This document shows positions 13,101 through 24,200 of a DNA stretch of 64,000 bases, in pieces (the first letter of the stretch is position 1; each line of letters starts with the position of its first letter). This DNA comes from Pleodorina starrii. Taxonomy: Eukaryota; Chlorophyta; Chlorophyceae; Chlamydomonadales; Volvocaceae. Location of the stretch: the NCBI GenBank assembly GCA_030267565.1, contig BRXU01000004.1:5028501-5092500 (forward strand), given 5' to 3'. The position numbers and the translations under genes were made by a program. The notes below the pieces were generated by a model that saw only the letters and a list, made by a program, of their open reading frames with translations, searched no databases and was not told the origin of the DNA.

Positions 13101-14446
13101 GAGGAGCGAGCATCGAGGGGAGCGGTGCGGCGCGGTGCGGCGCTGCGCGCGGGTTTGGCTGGGTCGGAGGGGGGGTTGGGTTGGGGAAGCGGGGTGATGG
13201 GGGCGGAGGGTGATGGCGGGAAGGAGGTTGTGTCGTGTGTATGTGTGAGGGGGGGGGCGGTAAGATAAACGAGGGGGGGCGGGTGGGGGAGGGCGGTGTC
13301 GTTAGGTCACAGGGACGGGTCTGCTCCGGGTATGGAGGAGGTGGGGAGGAGGGAGGAGGGCTCTTGGGGCGTTGAGGGTGGGAGGGGCTGAACGCGCGTG
13401 CTAGCAGGACTGGAACCGTGCGGCGCGGCTGGCGGGGCGGAGGCGGGGCGGATAAGGTGGTGTGGACGTTGCGGCGCCGGAGCGGCGGGGAGGGCTGTAC
13501 ACGGCAAGGCGCGGTGCGTTGCGGTGACGGAAGGAAGGGACGGGGGGCTGCTGTGGTGGGTGGGTAGGTCTGTGGGTGGGTGGGACACAGTCTGTTTCGC
13601 TTCCTTGCGAGCTCGTCTCAAGTGGGAGCGTCTTGACTGCCGCCGCAATCGCACAACGGCTGGGCGCTGGGCGCTGGGCGGGGGAGGGGGTCGGCGGCGC
13701 CCGGCCCCGAGCGCTGCGTTGTAACGCCGTAGGCAGCGGCGGCCCGCGGCCCGGGCCGTTTGTCCGCAGGCCGCGGGCGTCGTCCGCACCCCATCTCAAG
13801 ATCCCACCCCGAAAGACTGCGGCCGAGCAGAGCACAGCTGCCCCGTGTGGCCCCTCCTGTGCGACGAAACGAACCCAAAGTGACCTCTGGATGGACGGTC
13901 CATCCGCCCATCCTCCCCAACCGTACTGCACCCTGTCAGGCCGCCCAAACTCCCCGTGCTTGCTGCCCCCTGCATGCATCCTCTTGGCTACGCAACCTGC
14001 TGCGGCTCTCAAAACTCTCCAGGGGGCGGGGGCCGGGGCCCCCGAAGGCGTCCATCCTGCACTAACAGCCCCGTTGTGTCGTAACAGCCCTGCCGCTCTC
14101 AGCCGTCCACCTGCCGCCGAGGCAAAAGTCCACCATTGTGTAGGGCAACAATTAACCAACGACGGAAGGACGATACGGTATCGAGGACCACCAGAGGTAC
14201 CGGACGAGGCGGCCGCCGGCCTTCGCGGCCTTCGCGGAGCGTACTGCGCACCTCCCAAGCCAAACGTCGCTCCCTCCCCCTCACTTTCCGACAAGCGGAC
14301 GCTACCGCCCGACCCCGCAAACACGCGCATCCATGGCTCATGCGACACGCAGCGCAGCGCCTGCCGCAGCTGCCGCCTCCACAGCTTCCGCGGCACCGCA
14401 TCCGTCCCGGATGCCCTGCCTAAGAGCATCTGCCCAGCGGGCTGCC
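13101..14446. other. Convergent intergenic region, CFAP69 3' UTR and downstream sequence
   Basis: The plus-strand CFAP69 gene and the minus-strand Ala-rich gene point toward each other across this spacer. A TGTAA on the plus strand at 13720-13724 is a candidate CFAP69 poly(A) signal, giving a 3' UTR of about 620 nt. Long open frames here (for example 13401-14450 minus) lack a recognisable domain and run in GC-rich sequence, so I do not call them genes. I found no TTACA signal for the minus-strand gene. Confidence 0.45.
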
Positions 14447-15890
14447 TCACTTTTTGTTCTTCTTCTTCTTCGGCTTCTTCTTCTTAGAGCCGCCGGCCCC
14501 ACCGCCGGCGCCAGCGCCGGCGGCGGCGGCGGCCGCAGGCGTGCTGCTCGACGCACTCGCTGCCGCCGCCAGCGGCTCCTCCTCGCCCTCCCCCTCGCCC
14601 TCGCCCTCTCCCGCACCCTCCCCGCCGTCCTCCCCCTGCGGCGCGCTCTCCGACGCCGCCGCGGCTGCCTCCGCCTCTGTCGCCGGCACCGACGCCGCCA
14701 CCTCCGCCGGCGCCGTAGCCTCCACCGGCGGCACCGCGACGCTCGTCGCTCCAGACTCGACTCGTGGCTCCGAAACCGCCGGCTGGAGCTGCGGCGCCGT
14801 AGAGGTCGTGGCAGTGGCGGTCGCGGCTTCGGGTGCGGCCGCCGGGGTCGGCTCGCCGGTTGTCGCGGCCAGGGCCTCCGCCGCCTCCGGCTCCGGCTCG
14901 AGGGTGGAAGACGGCTCTGCGGCCTCCGGCTGCGGCGGCGGCGTCGAGGGCGAAACGGGCGCGGAGGAGTCCCGCGCGACTGGCACCTCGACCGCGCGTG
15001 GCGGCGGCGGCGGCGCTGCCGCCGCCGCTGGCGCTGCCTCCTCCTCCTCCTCCTCCTCTGCGGGCTTCACGCCCTCTTGGCTGGCTGCCTGGCTCGGAGC
15101 AGCAACGGCGCCGGCGACCGCAGGGGGCGCTGCGGCGGAGGACCCGGCGGCGGCGGTGGGGGCGGCGGTGGCGGCGGCGGCGGCAGGGGAGGCGAGGTGG
15201 TCGATCTTGACGACCAGCGCGGGGTGCTGCGGCGAGGTGCTGAGGCGGAGGGGCGCCGGGGGCGGCTGCACGGGCGTCGCCGCCGCGGCGATGGGCGCAG
15301 CCGCGGCGATGACGACGGGCTCAGCGCCCGGCACCGGCACGGGCACCGCGACCGCGGTCGCCAGCGCCGTCGCCGCCGCCGCGATCGCCGCGGCTCCATC
15401 TCCTTGTCCTTGTGCTGCAGCTGCTTCTGCCTCCACCTGTGTATCGTGTGTCCGCTCGGGGGCTTCAGGCGGCTGGGCTGCGGTGGGGGAGGCTGAGGGC
15501 GCAGCCGCCTCGCTGCCAGTTTCGAAGGCCGCACCGGCCGAGGACTCGGACGGGGCCGCCGGAGGCGGCCGTCCGGCAGCCTCGGCCTCGCCAGAGGCAG
15601 GGGCAGCTGAAGCTATGGGAGAAGCGCTAGCGGGGATGTGCCGGGGTGGCTCCTGGACCACGGGGGCGCGGTCTGGGCGGTCATCTCGCTCCCGCAGGAG
15701 TGGCTCCTCCTTGCCGTCCTCGTCCGGGCCCCGAAATTGCGGACAACAAAAGCCTGTACAGGTTAGACGGGTTTGCATAGGCGTCGCTTTCTCGATAGCG
15801 AAAGCGCTCTTTTTTTACATCATACGACACGACACGACCCCCGTCTTGCCGAGCTACGCGCAAATTGTCCTTACTTATAATGTTTCCCAT
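14447..15890 (-). CDS. Predicted dual-acylated Ala-rich protein with polylysine C-terminus
   Basis: A 16-nt first exon (15890-15875) joins exon 15753-14447 through a 121-bp GTAAGG...CAG intron, restoring frame and giving about 440 residues. The N-terminus reads MGNIISFCC: Gly2 with Ser6 is a good N-myristoylation signal, and the adjacent Cys pair is a likely palmitoylation site, so anchoring to the cytoplasmic face of a membrane is inferred. An acidic segment (PDEDGKEEPLLRERDD) follows, then a long Ala/Pro/Glu/Ser/Thr-rich, probably disordered body, an EGEGEGEGEEE acidic run near the C-terminus, and a SKKKKPKKKKNKK tail. No catalytic domain is visible. The intron happens to be open in frame with the ATG, so an unspliced or alternative product starting MGNIISKDNLR is possible. 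I do not recognise the family. Confidence 0.65.
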
Positions 15891-16380
15891 CTATGCAAGC
15901 TTGATGATGACGATGATGGCGACCTTCTCCAGGTTCAAGAATCCACAGCAGCAGCTGGCCGACGTCGTAGAGCCGGTCGTCGAAATGCATCAACAGTGCC
16001 AAAATGCAAATGCAGGACGACTAACAAAATACAGCCTTTCAATTCCGGAAGTAGCGGAGCATGACAGCGCCGCGTCTCGTCCCTTACAAAGCTGGAAAAG
16101 CCGCACGACACGCACGACATGTGTCACGCATCCGGGCCCGCCCTGTCAGACCGCGGTACGAAGCACGAATCTCTCCGGTCGAACCGACCAACCAACACTA
16201 CATGTACATCCTCCTCCACGCTTGCACAACCATCACCGTCCCCTGAACCGCCTGCACTTGCGGCGTTACAGCACATGCACCCGTAACGGCCAGAGTGAGG
16301 AGAAAGACATGCCACACGCCCAACCTGCCACGGGCTGTGCCCCTGCCAACGCCGCCTGCCGCGGGGGCCCCCGCTGCCCT
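15891..16380. promoter_or_regulatory. Spacer: promoter of the dual-acylated protein and 3' end of the DUF815 gene
   Basis: Both flanking genes are on the minus strand, so this 490-bp gap holds the 3' UTR of the DUF815 gene at its right end and the promoter and 5' UTR of the dual-acylated protein gene at its left end. No convincing frame is present. Confidence 0.5.
16266..16270 (-). terminator. Candidate poly(A) signal (TGTAA on minus) of the DUF815 gene
   Basis: TTACA on the plus strand reads TGTAA on the minus strand, about 110 nt after the DUF815 stop codon. TGTAA is the usual chlorophyte poly(A) signal. Confidence 0.5.
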
Positions 16381-19300
16381 CTACCCCGTCCGCGCCCGCC
16401 GCACATAGTGCACCGCGCTCCGCACCGACAGCCCCCCGCTCTGCTTGCGCGCCCAGTCCGCCGCGTACGCCACGTCATCGTCGCTCAGCTTGGCAGCATC
16501 CTCGCCCGCTACGCTGCGCAACGTGGCGCCAAAGTCCTCCTCGCTCAGCTCCTTGGTCGTCAGGATGAGGCCAAAGCGGCTGACCACCGGGTCGTACGAC
16601 AGCGTGGACGAGCTGTTCGCGCCCATGTACTGCACACGGCGAAGCCGGAGGGTGGCGGGGGTGAGGAAGCAGGGGAGCAGGGGGAATCGCGCATGTTGGT
16701 GGGATGGGATGGGGTGGGAGGCGGGGGGTCAGTGCGTGTCTCCGCAAGCCAAGCCCCAATTCGCGAGCTCCAAACGTTTCTGGTTTCTACAGCCCTTTCC
16801 CCTCCTCCTTTTTCCTGACGTGCGCCACCCAACTAAACCCTAACCCCAGCCCCCCCAGCCCCCCCTTCCGCCCCCCTCCCCTCACCAGCAGTGTGTTTCC
16901 CGGCCAGCCGCTGGGCCCCCCGCCCGCCAGTCCACTCATCAGGTCTGCCGCCGCGCTGCCCCTCAGCGGGAAGTCCACGTGGTCCGCCACCAGCACGAAG
17001 CGCAGGCGGGGGTAGCGGCCGCAGCCCCGGGCGGCCTCCAGGATATTACCCACCTCCGCACCGCCCACATCCACCAGCCGGAGACCCCGCTCGCGACCTG
17101 AGGGGAGGCAGGCAGGGAGGGAGGGAGGGAGGGAGGCAGGGAGGGGACACCGGAGGGGGGGGAGTCAGTGGCCCCGGGTAGCCGGGGAGCCCGGTAGTGG
17201 GTGGATGCGTCACCTCCCCTCCCCGCCCCTGCCCTCCCGTGCTCCCCTCCCCGCCCCTGCCCTGCCCTCCCGTGTTCCCGTCCCTCCCCGGCTGCCTGGC
17301 CTCCACTGCAACAATCGCAAAGAGGGTGCTTCGCGGCATCACAGGTGCTTTACGCGACCACCTCACGTCCCTTCCACCCACGCTCACCCAGCCATACAAC
17401 GCACCCGTCCCTTTGACGCAGTCGCGCATCCACCCAAAACCCCACCCCCCCCGCCCCACCCCCCGCCCCCCCGCCCCCACCCGACTCCAGGGTGTAGTCC
17501 CACAGCAGCGCGCTCTTGCCGCTCCCACTGGGTCCCGCCAGCAGCACGTGGTGGGCGGTGGCGCCCTCGCAGTGCCGCAGCGTGTTGGACTCCAGGGCGG
17601 CGCGCTGCGACTCCAGGGAGGGAAGAGGGGCCAGCGGTGGTGAGGAGGAGGCGGCGGTCGTGGTGGCGGCGGCGTCGACGCCCTCCTCGAAGGCGCCCTT
17701 GGTCCACCTGCGGCCCCAGGGACCAGAGCGGATCGGATCGGATCGGATTGGAACGGATCGGATCGGAATGGACGGGGCGGCCCAGCCGGCAGGGGTGACC
17801 CGTGGGTCGGTGGGGCGGTACTCGTACAGTACGACGTGCTGCGCCTCTGTGCGGATGCGGGACTGCCAATGCGATGGGAGGGACAGAAACGCCGATGCTG
17901 GCGCCGGAAAGGAGAAAGGAAGGGAAGCAGTGTGGGGCGGTGCTGCTGCCGGGGCGCGATGCGCGGACGGAAAACGGGGCACACAGCGGGGGGCCGGTCC
18001 GCTCGGGCCGGCGCGAGGGCGAGGGCGAGGGCCCGGAAGAGGACAGCTCCGTCCCTCTTCACTAATCGTCGTCCCTCTCCCCCTATCTGCGATTTCTTTC
18101 CCCTTACCCGTTCCTGCTCGTTCCTCCCCTTACCCGTCCCTGCCTCCTCTGCCCCTGCCCCCTGCCCCCTCCTCTGTCCCTCACCGCATTAAGGAGCATA
18201 AGGTATCCCTCCTCTGCCCCCTCACCTCAGTGTGGAGTTGCGCGAGGTGATTCCGAAGCCATGCAGTCGGTAGTACTGCCGCAGCAGCCCCACCCCCTCA
18301 CTCCACGCCTCCTTGCCGCTGAGGGAGGACTTCCAGGCGGACAGCTCCGCGTCACCGGGAGGCCGGCAGATGTACGGCGGCCGCGACTCCGGGTCGATGG
18401 CGACGGCGGGGGAGGCGGAGGCACCCTGATGCTTCTTCTTCTTGCTCTTAATGGACACGGAAGAGGCTGGCGGAGGGGGGGGGGCGGCCGGGGGCGGGAC
18501 GTGGCACGTGGGTAAGGTAAAGGGAGGTGGGGTCAGGGGGAGGGGGCGCCAGCGACGGCGCCGGTGGGAGTCTCCCCACCCACCCACCCACAACACCCCA
18601 CACCCACGCACGCTGCGGTTGCACCCTCACTACGGCACCCCACTCACGCACTCCGGCACGCACTCAGGCACTCACGCACTCACGCACCTGCCTCCAGCCA
18701 GTATGGGCCTCCGAGGGGCGCCGCATCCGCAATGAGCTCCGCCACCTGACCATCGAGAGGCCACCAGCAAGCAGGGAGGATCGGGTGAGGGCAGCGGCAG
18801 CAGCAGCGGCAGCAGCACACCCCACCCACCCCACCACACCAGGCGGAATCAGGCGGTGCACCTCTCCCCCCGGGAGGATTCGCAGTCGCTGCGCCCGCCC
18901 CGTCCTCATCCTCAAACCCTCGTCCCCTCCGCCCCCCCCCCGCTTGCCTGCGGCAGCGGCAGCGCCAGCTCCTGCAGTACGTCCAGGTCGTACGCTACGG
19001 CACGCAGTACGGGCGCGTCATCGTCCAGGGTGCCCTGGGCCGCCGCCCGCGCGAACGCGTTGTCGCGACCCAACAGAATCTGCGGAGCACGCATGCACGC
19101 GCGCGCGTGTGTGTTAGGTGTATGTATGTATGTGTATATGTGTGTATGTATGTGCACGCAGTTGTAGTCACAAGGTCCAGGTCAAGCAGCAACGACAAGT
19201 GGGGTAAAAAGAGAAATCCGCAGCGGAGAATCCGCAGCGGAGAAATCCGCAGCGGACAAGTGGGGTGGCAGCTGGGCTGGCTGAGGCCCTCTCTTAGTCC

Positions 19301-20755
19301 GAGAGAAACCGTGTCACACCCTGTCGTACCGCCCCTCATTAGCATCCGCCCCCGGCGAACCGAAACTGGCTTCTGTTGACCCCAACGGGGCCCTATGTGT
19401 GTGTGTTGCGTACACCGGTTCGTACACATCGCCGCATATACGGCACCCGTACTGATGCCGTACCTGGTCCAGCACGTAGTCCTGCCAGCTGTCGTACCCG
19501 GCGGTCAGCAGTAGGTTGTAGAAGCGGCCGTACGCGGCCAGAACCTCCTTGTTGCTTGCCTGGGTGTGGGGGTGTTGGGGGGTGGGTGGGAAGGGGGCGG
19601 GGGGACGGGCGGACGGGTGGGCGAACAAAGGCACGGGACCGGGCATACCCTCGTTCCTGGGGGCATCTGGGTTGCGCTCGGTGCGGTGCGGTGTGGTGCA
19701 CGGTGCGGTGCCGCGCTGCCACCGCTGCCCTCCGTCCCTCTGGTATTTTATTTTTATCCCTCATCCTCCCCTCCCTCTCCCTCCCTCCCTGGAGGACCCA
19801 CCTACCGTACCCCCACCTGGTATTTCTGTGTGGTGGCCAGCGCCTGCAGATAGGCCTCCCCCACCGCCCCCTTGACCACGTGGCCGTACACCAGCAGAGA
19901 GGCGGCCAGGGCGCCCAGGCTGTTGATCTTGCTGCTGCGCTTGGCGGGCGGGGCTGCGAGGTGGAGGGAGGGAGCCGGTGGAGGGAGGCGAGGGAGGTAA
20001 GGAAAGAAAGAGGACCCGTTTCGTTCGATACGTACATCGATTAAAAGATTCATATCCTTCATTAATTCATGGTGTGAGGTACGGGGCGGGAGCAGGGATG
20101 GGGGCGTGGAGCCGGCCGGTCGCCTGCGAGCCGTGTGATTGCAGTGTGAATGCGTGTAAACACAGGAGTGGGTGCTGGGTGGGTAGCGCACCCCAGACCC
20201 CACAGCCGGGGCAAGCAAGCGGCACGACACACTGCAGCGGCACACAGAGGGGGAGGGATTGTTAGGGTTTTAGGGTTTCCGTGGGCTCCAGACTTCCGTG
20301 GGCCCCAGAGCCTCCCGCGGAAGGGTGAAGCCAGCGGATTCATGCTGGCCAGGCGGGGGACGGCGGGGAGGGAGGGGTAGGTATGCTGGGCGCGGCCGCG
20401 GTGCGGTATTGAAAGCAGGGCTGACAAGTGGGTGATGACTGACGATGGATGGCAGAGCAGGGAAGCTCCTCCAGGATGGTGAGGGCGAGATGACGGGGAG
20501 CAGACGGCGCCGCCGTACTCGTGCGGTAACGGTTAGCGCACGGGTGGCGCCGAGGACGAGCGCAACCTGCTTAACAAGCCGCCTACCTCTGGAGGAGCTG
20601 CTGTCATCGTCTCCGAAATCGAAGCCGATCGCCTTGACCAGCAGCGCCTGGCGCCGCAGGGCCCGGGGCTTGCTGCTGGGGCGTGGCCGTGGCAAGGTGC
20701 CCACGGTGCGTTGCCTCTGCAGCAGGGAGGACCTGTTCATAACTGCATGGCGCAT
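16381..20755 (-). CDS. DUF815-type AAA+ ATPase, predicted plastid-targeted
   Basis: Nine exons (20755-20587, 19953-19817, 19559-19464, 19079-18948, 18745-18688, 18466-18226, 17707-17481, 17097-16886, 16629-16381) join in phase to about 506 residues. The first exon is rich in Arg, Ser, Ala and Leu with few acidic residues, which suggests a plastid (or mitochondrial) transit peptide. The C-terminal half matches DUF815 ATPases: NSTLRW, then SLESQRAALESNT, Walker A GPSGSGKSALL, LRLVDVGG, a Walker-B-like strand RFVLVADHVDF, NTLLYMGANSSST, and VSRFGLILTTKEL before a short lid. Bacterial members usually have two adjacent acidic residues at Walker B; here the strand reads VADHVDF, so hydrolysis is uncertain. 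The intron after 18948 appears to use a GC donor. The N-terminal helical half is less conserved. Biological role unknown. Confidence 0.8.
19217..19256. repeat. Three closely spaced copies of TCCGCAGCGGA in a DUF815 intron
   Basis: The 11-mer occurs at 19217-19227, 19231-19241 and 19246-19256, separated by GA-rich spacers. The same core recurs elsewhere in introns of this window (near 1332 and 37405). Confidence 0.85.
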
Positions 20756-21200
20756 AATGCTCCTCCTGTCGATGAATGACTGAGAGGTTGCGGTCGTTCG
20801 ACGACCTGGGGATAGCGGTATCGAGCTGCGTGCTGCCGGTAATGCGGCACCGACGATGCACGAGGGGGCCTGGGCTATTCAGCAATATTGACTCGCGATG
20901 TGGGTAACAGTCACTGCGTCGCTCTGTGTGCCCATGCATAGTTGCATACAGAATTTTGTGTCGTAAATTCGGGTGGCCAACTGTCATTGTTGGGCCACCG
21001 TCCCACCAACTCAGTTGGCAGACCCGCAGCATTTCGTAACATCCAACATGAAGGAATAATACCAAAACAGATCATGAAAGCGGCAGCAGATTGCGTGCGC
21101 GAAGTGAAGCTGAAGTCTCAGTTGGTCATACCTCGGCGTTTATGTGCCTCTTAATACGTAGGGCACGAACTAGGCTGTTAACCGTGTCCATAGGTCCTAT
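20756..21200. promoter_or_regulatory. Probable bidirectional promoter, DUF815 ATPase / ARM-TIR-SAM gene
   Basis: A 445-bp spacer separates the two start codons in head-to-head orientation. It is less GC-rich than the flanking genes and contains no credible gene. Shared regulation of the ATPase and the TIR protein is possible but not shown by sequence. Confidence 0.5.
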
Positions 21201-24200
21201 ATGGATAGCCTAGGAGAGAATGCTTGCGCTAACGCTTTTGATGGAGCACAGAACGGAATGGAGCTGGGGCAGGATATCGCTGCGAAAGAAACATGCCTTT
21301 CTAACTTGAATCAGGATGCCAGCCTTACTGAAGAAGACGAGGCGGCCCGAGCAATTCGGGACGCGCTCGCAGCTGCAATCGATTCCGCTTCGCAAAGTGT
21401 TCGCTGCTTCCAGGTGAGCGGTTGTCCCCGTGTGCTTGCGACATTATGAGCCTTGAAATGAGTACAATACAGCGCAGCTGTATGGCCTTTGCGCTGGGCA
21501 CGGTTTTCGGTGCGTGCTGGGGGCCGTGAAGGGTTGTCGTGCGCTGCAACTTCAAACATGATAATCCAGCGGCTCAGAGGCCGGAACGGAAATCACAAGA
21601 AATCGAATACCTGCCAGCGCCGCATGCGGGCGTTGCTGAAAAGGAGGGCCGGCAAGTAGGGCCGACGACTAGCCAGGCTGCTGGCTATCACCAACGGGAC
21701 TCGACAGCCACTCGATCGCAGGCAGCCTGCGGCCACCAGCCCCCTCCTCTTACACCACCCGCCCACGCCACAGCTCTCATATACACCCGCCCACATCACT
21801 TCCCACCCACCCATCCAGCCTCCTCTTGGCCACGTCCCCTTTCACGCTCTCCGCCACCCTCTCAACGCCACCGCCGCCGCCCACAAACTACGCACCTTTC
21901 CCAACATACACCACATCCTCCTTCCATTCCGCTCTCCCGCCTTCGCTTATGCAGGCGGAGCTCTGCGACAGCGGCGCCCTGCGGCAGCTGTATGGCTTGG
22001 CGGTCGCGCGGCGGCCGTTGGCGTTTGAGACGCTGCGGCTGCTCGCCTACCGGAACCGCATCGTGGTGCAGCAGCTGGCCAACATGGGTGCCATAGATCT
22101 GCTGGAGCAGGTGCGGGAGCTCCAGGGGGGGCGGACAGCGGTCCCGGAAGGACAGCGCGGGGAGGGGGCGCGCGGAAGGACAGGGCGCGCCCCTGCATGC
22201 CCTTCCCAGAATCCTCACCCCTGGGGTGAAATGAAGATGCCCTGGGGTATCCTCGCCCCTGGATGCCTCCCCCCCCCCCGTGCGTGACGGGTGGTCTCAC
22301 GGCGCCTGGGAGGCGAGGCAGAGGAGAGGGCGCGGGATACGTCCTCGGCCCGCCGCGTGCCAACCTACTGCCAACCCACCATAGAGATTGAGAGAGAGGG
22401 AGGAGGGAGGGAGAGAGATGGAGGGAGAGGGAGAGAACAGGCCCCGCTGTCCGGACAGAACGAAGCCATGGCAGTCCTGCCGCCCGCTTTCCTGCCGCCC
22501 TTCGCATTGCACTGCCGCCCGCCCCTGCGGCGCGGTCACCTTTCCCACACCCCACATGCCACATGCCGCACCCCTCGCCCATCGTCTTGGCACGCTGCTG
22601 TGTGGTTGGATTTCCTGGCTTGGCTTCAGGTCCTGGTTCGCGAGGCCCGCAGCGGCTCCGCCAGCGGTCGGCTCCAGGCTGCTGCTCTGCAGCTGCTGAC
22701 CAGCCTGCTGGCCTTCAATTTGGAGATTCACTCGCTGGTGATGCGCACCAAGCTGGTGCGGAGGCTGGTGCAGCTGTGCAGGTGGGGGACGGGATGGGGC
22801 ACGGAAAAAGAATGGGACGGTCGGTGGGCTGGAGCAGGGCAGGGGGCGGGGCACGGGCGCGAGGCCTGGGTGGGCATGAGGATGTGGGTTGCTTTGCCCT
22901 CCCTGGTGGGTGGGTGGCTAGCCCACGTACGGCAGAGCGAATGATGGAATGAAGGATGTGCGGGGAGTGGGGCACGGTACGGCGGCGACATTGTCAGGGG
23001 TTGAGGCCGTCGCGGGGTCCTGTCCGGTTGGGATCTCGTGCCAGGATGGGTCAGTTGGGCCCAGCGTTGGTCGATGTGTGTCCGCTGGTATCCGCGGGTT
23101 TCCGCTGGTACGGCAGCCCTGGGTGACCCGACCCTCATTGGCTTGCAGGCCGGGAGCCAGCGAGGCACCGCAGCCCGCCCAGCAGCAGCAGCAGCAGGAT
23201 GGCCACGGCTACGGCCACGGGCAGCCCCCCGTGAATGGAGCGGCGCCGGAAGGCGCTGCACGCGGGTCGACCCGCGGGTCGCTGCCGCAAGGCGGCGACC
23301 CCAGCTCGAGCGGGGAGGGTGGTGTGCGCTGCGCGGCGGCGACCGCGTCCGGCGACGTCGCTGCGGCAGACGCAGCGACAGCGGCCGGCGGCGCGCCGGC
23401 TGCGAGCATGCTGGAGAGGCAGGGACTGTGCGCGCCGCCGGCGAGCCATACCGGGGCGGAGCAGGGACCCCGCGCTTCGCACCCACAGCCGCAGCAGCAG
23501 CCGCTGACGCTTAGCCCGGGCGGCAGCGGCTGCGCCTCTCCAGTCCCCAGCAGCACGGGGGCAGCGGGGGCGGCGGCGGTCGTGGCTTGCGCCCCGGCGG
23601 GGTCGGGTGCGGGTGCGGGTGTGGCACATCCCGATGCCCCGGTGGTTCTCTCGGAGGAGCAGCAGTCCATGGCGGCGTGCGCGGCGGTGGCGCTCCGGAA
23701 CCTGTGTCATCAGGTGAGCCGGGCAGCCCCTGGCTCAACGGGGGGGGTTTCCAGCGGGTGGGACAGCTCCCTCGCCCAGGCAAGGGAGGGGAGAGGAAGG
23801 GGCCAGGGAGGGACAGCAGCCCTGGACCTGAATTCCCGGGGGCCCTAAACCTCATTGCGGAGATCGGTGCGTGGCGGAGCGCGGCATGTAGTGGGTGAAG
23901 GGCAGGCGAGCAACCAGGAAGGGCAGGCTTCCTGTGTGCGCCCTCCCGCCCCCGCCCCCGCTCCCGCCCCCGCGCACCGACTATCCCCTGTGTGTCGTAC
24001 CGTGTGTCGTACCCTGTGTCGTACACCCAGATCGCTAACCACCCGGGTCTGCTCTCCGCCGGCGCGGCCCTGGAGCTGGCTGCGGTGATGCAGCGCGAGC
24101 CCGACCCCTACCGCCGCATCAACGCCACCATGGCGGTGGCGCTGCTGGTGGGTCACGAGGAGCAGCACCCGCTGATGCGCATGGACGAGGGCGGCATGCG

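Noticed and set aside
13401..14450. A 349-codon minus-strand frame downstream of the Ala-rich gene
   Set aside because: Composition is Arg/Pro/Ala-rich as expected of GC-rich intergenic DNA; it has no domain and overlaps sequence expected to be 3' UTR.
14333..15496. Long plus-strand Arg/Gly-rich frame, and 14454-16064 plus-strand Ala-rich frame
   Set aside because: Both are antisense to the minus-strand Ala-rich gene, with composition explained by GC-rich codons read on the other strand. No domain or splice logic supports them.
15681..15890. A 69-residue frame starting MGNIISKDNLR as the first exon of the Ala-rich protein
   Set aside because: It changes frame relative to the main exon. A GTAAGG donor after 16 coding bases and a CAG acceptor at 15754 restore the frame and give a better acylation signal, so most of this frame is intron. 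Retention remains possible.
17810..17870. Extra DUF815 exon reading SRIRTEAQHVVLYEYRPTD
   Set aside because: Its phase does not fit either neighbour, whereas joining 18226 directly to 17707 keeps phase and produces the family-like NSTLRWTKGAF junction.
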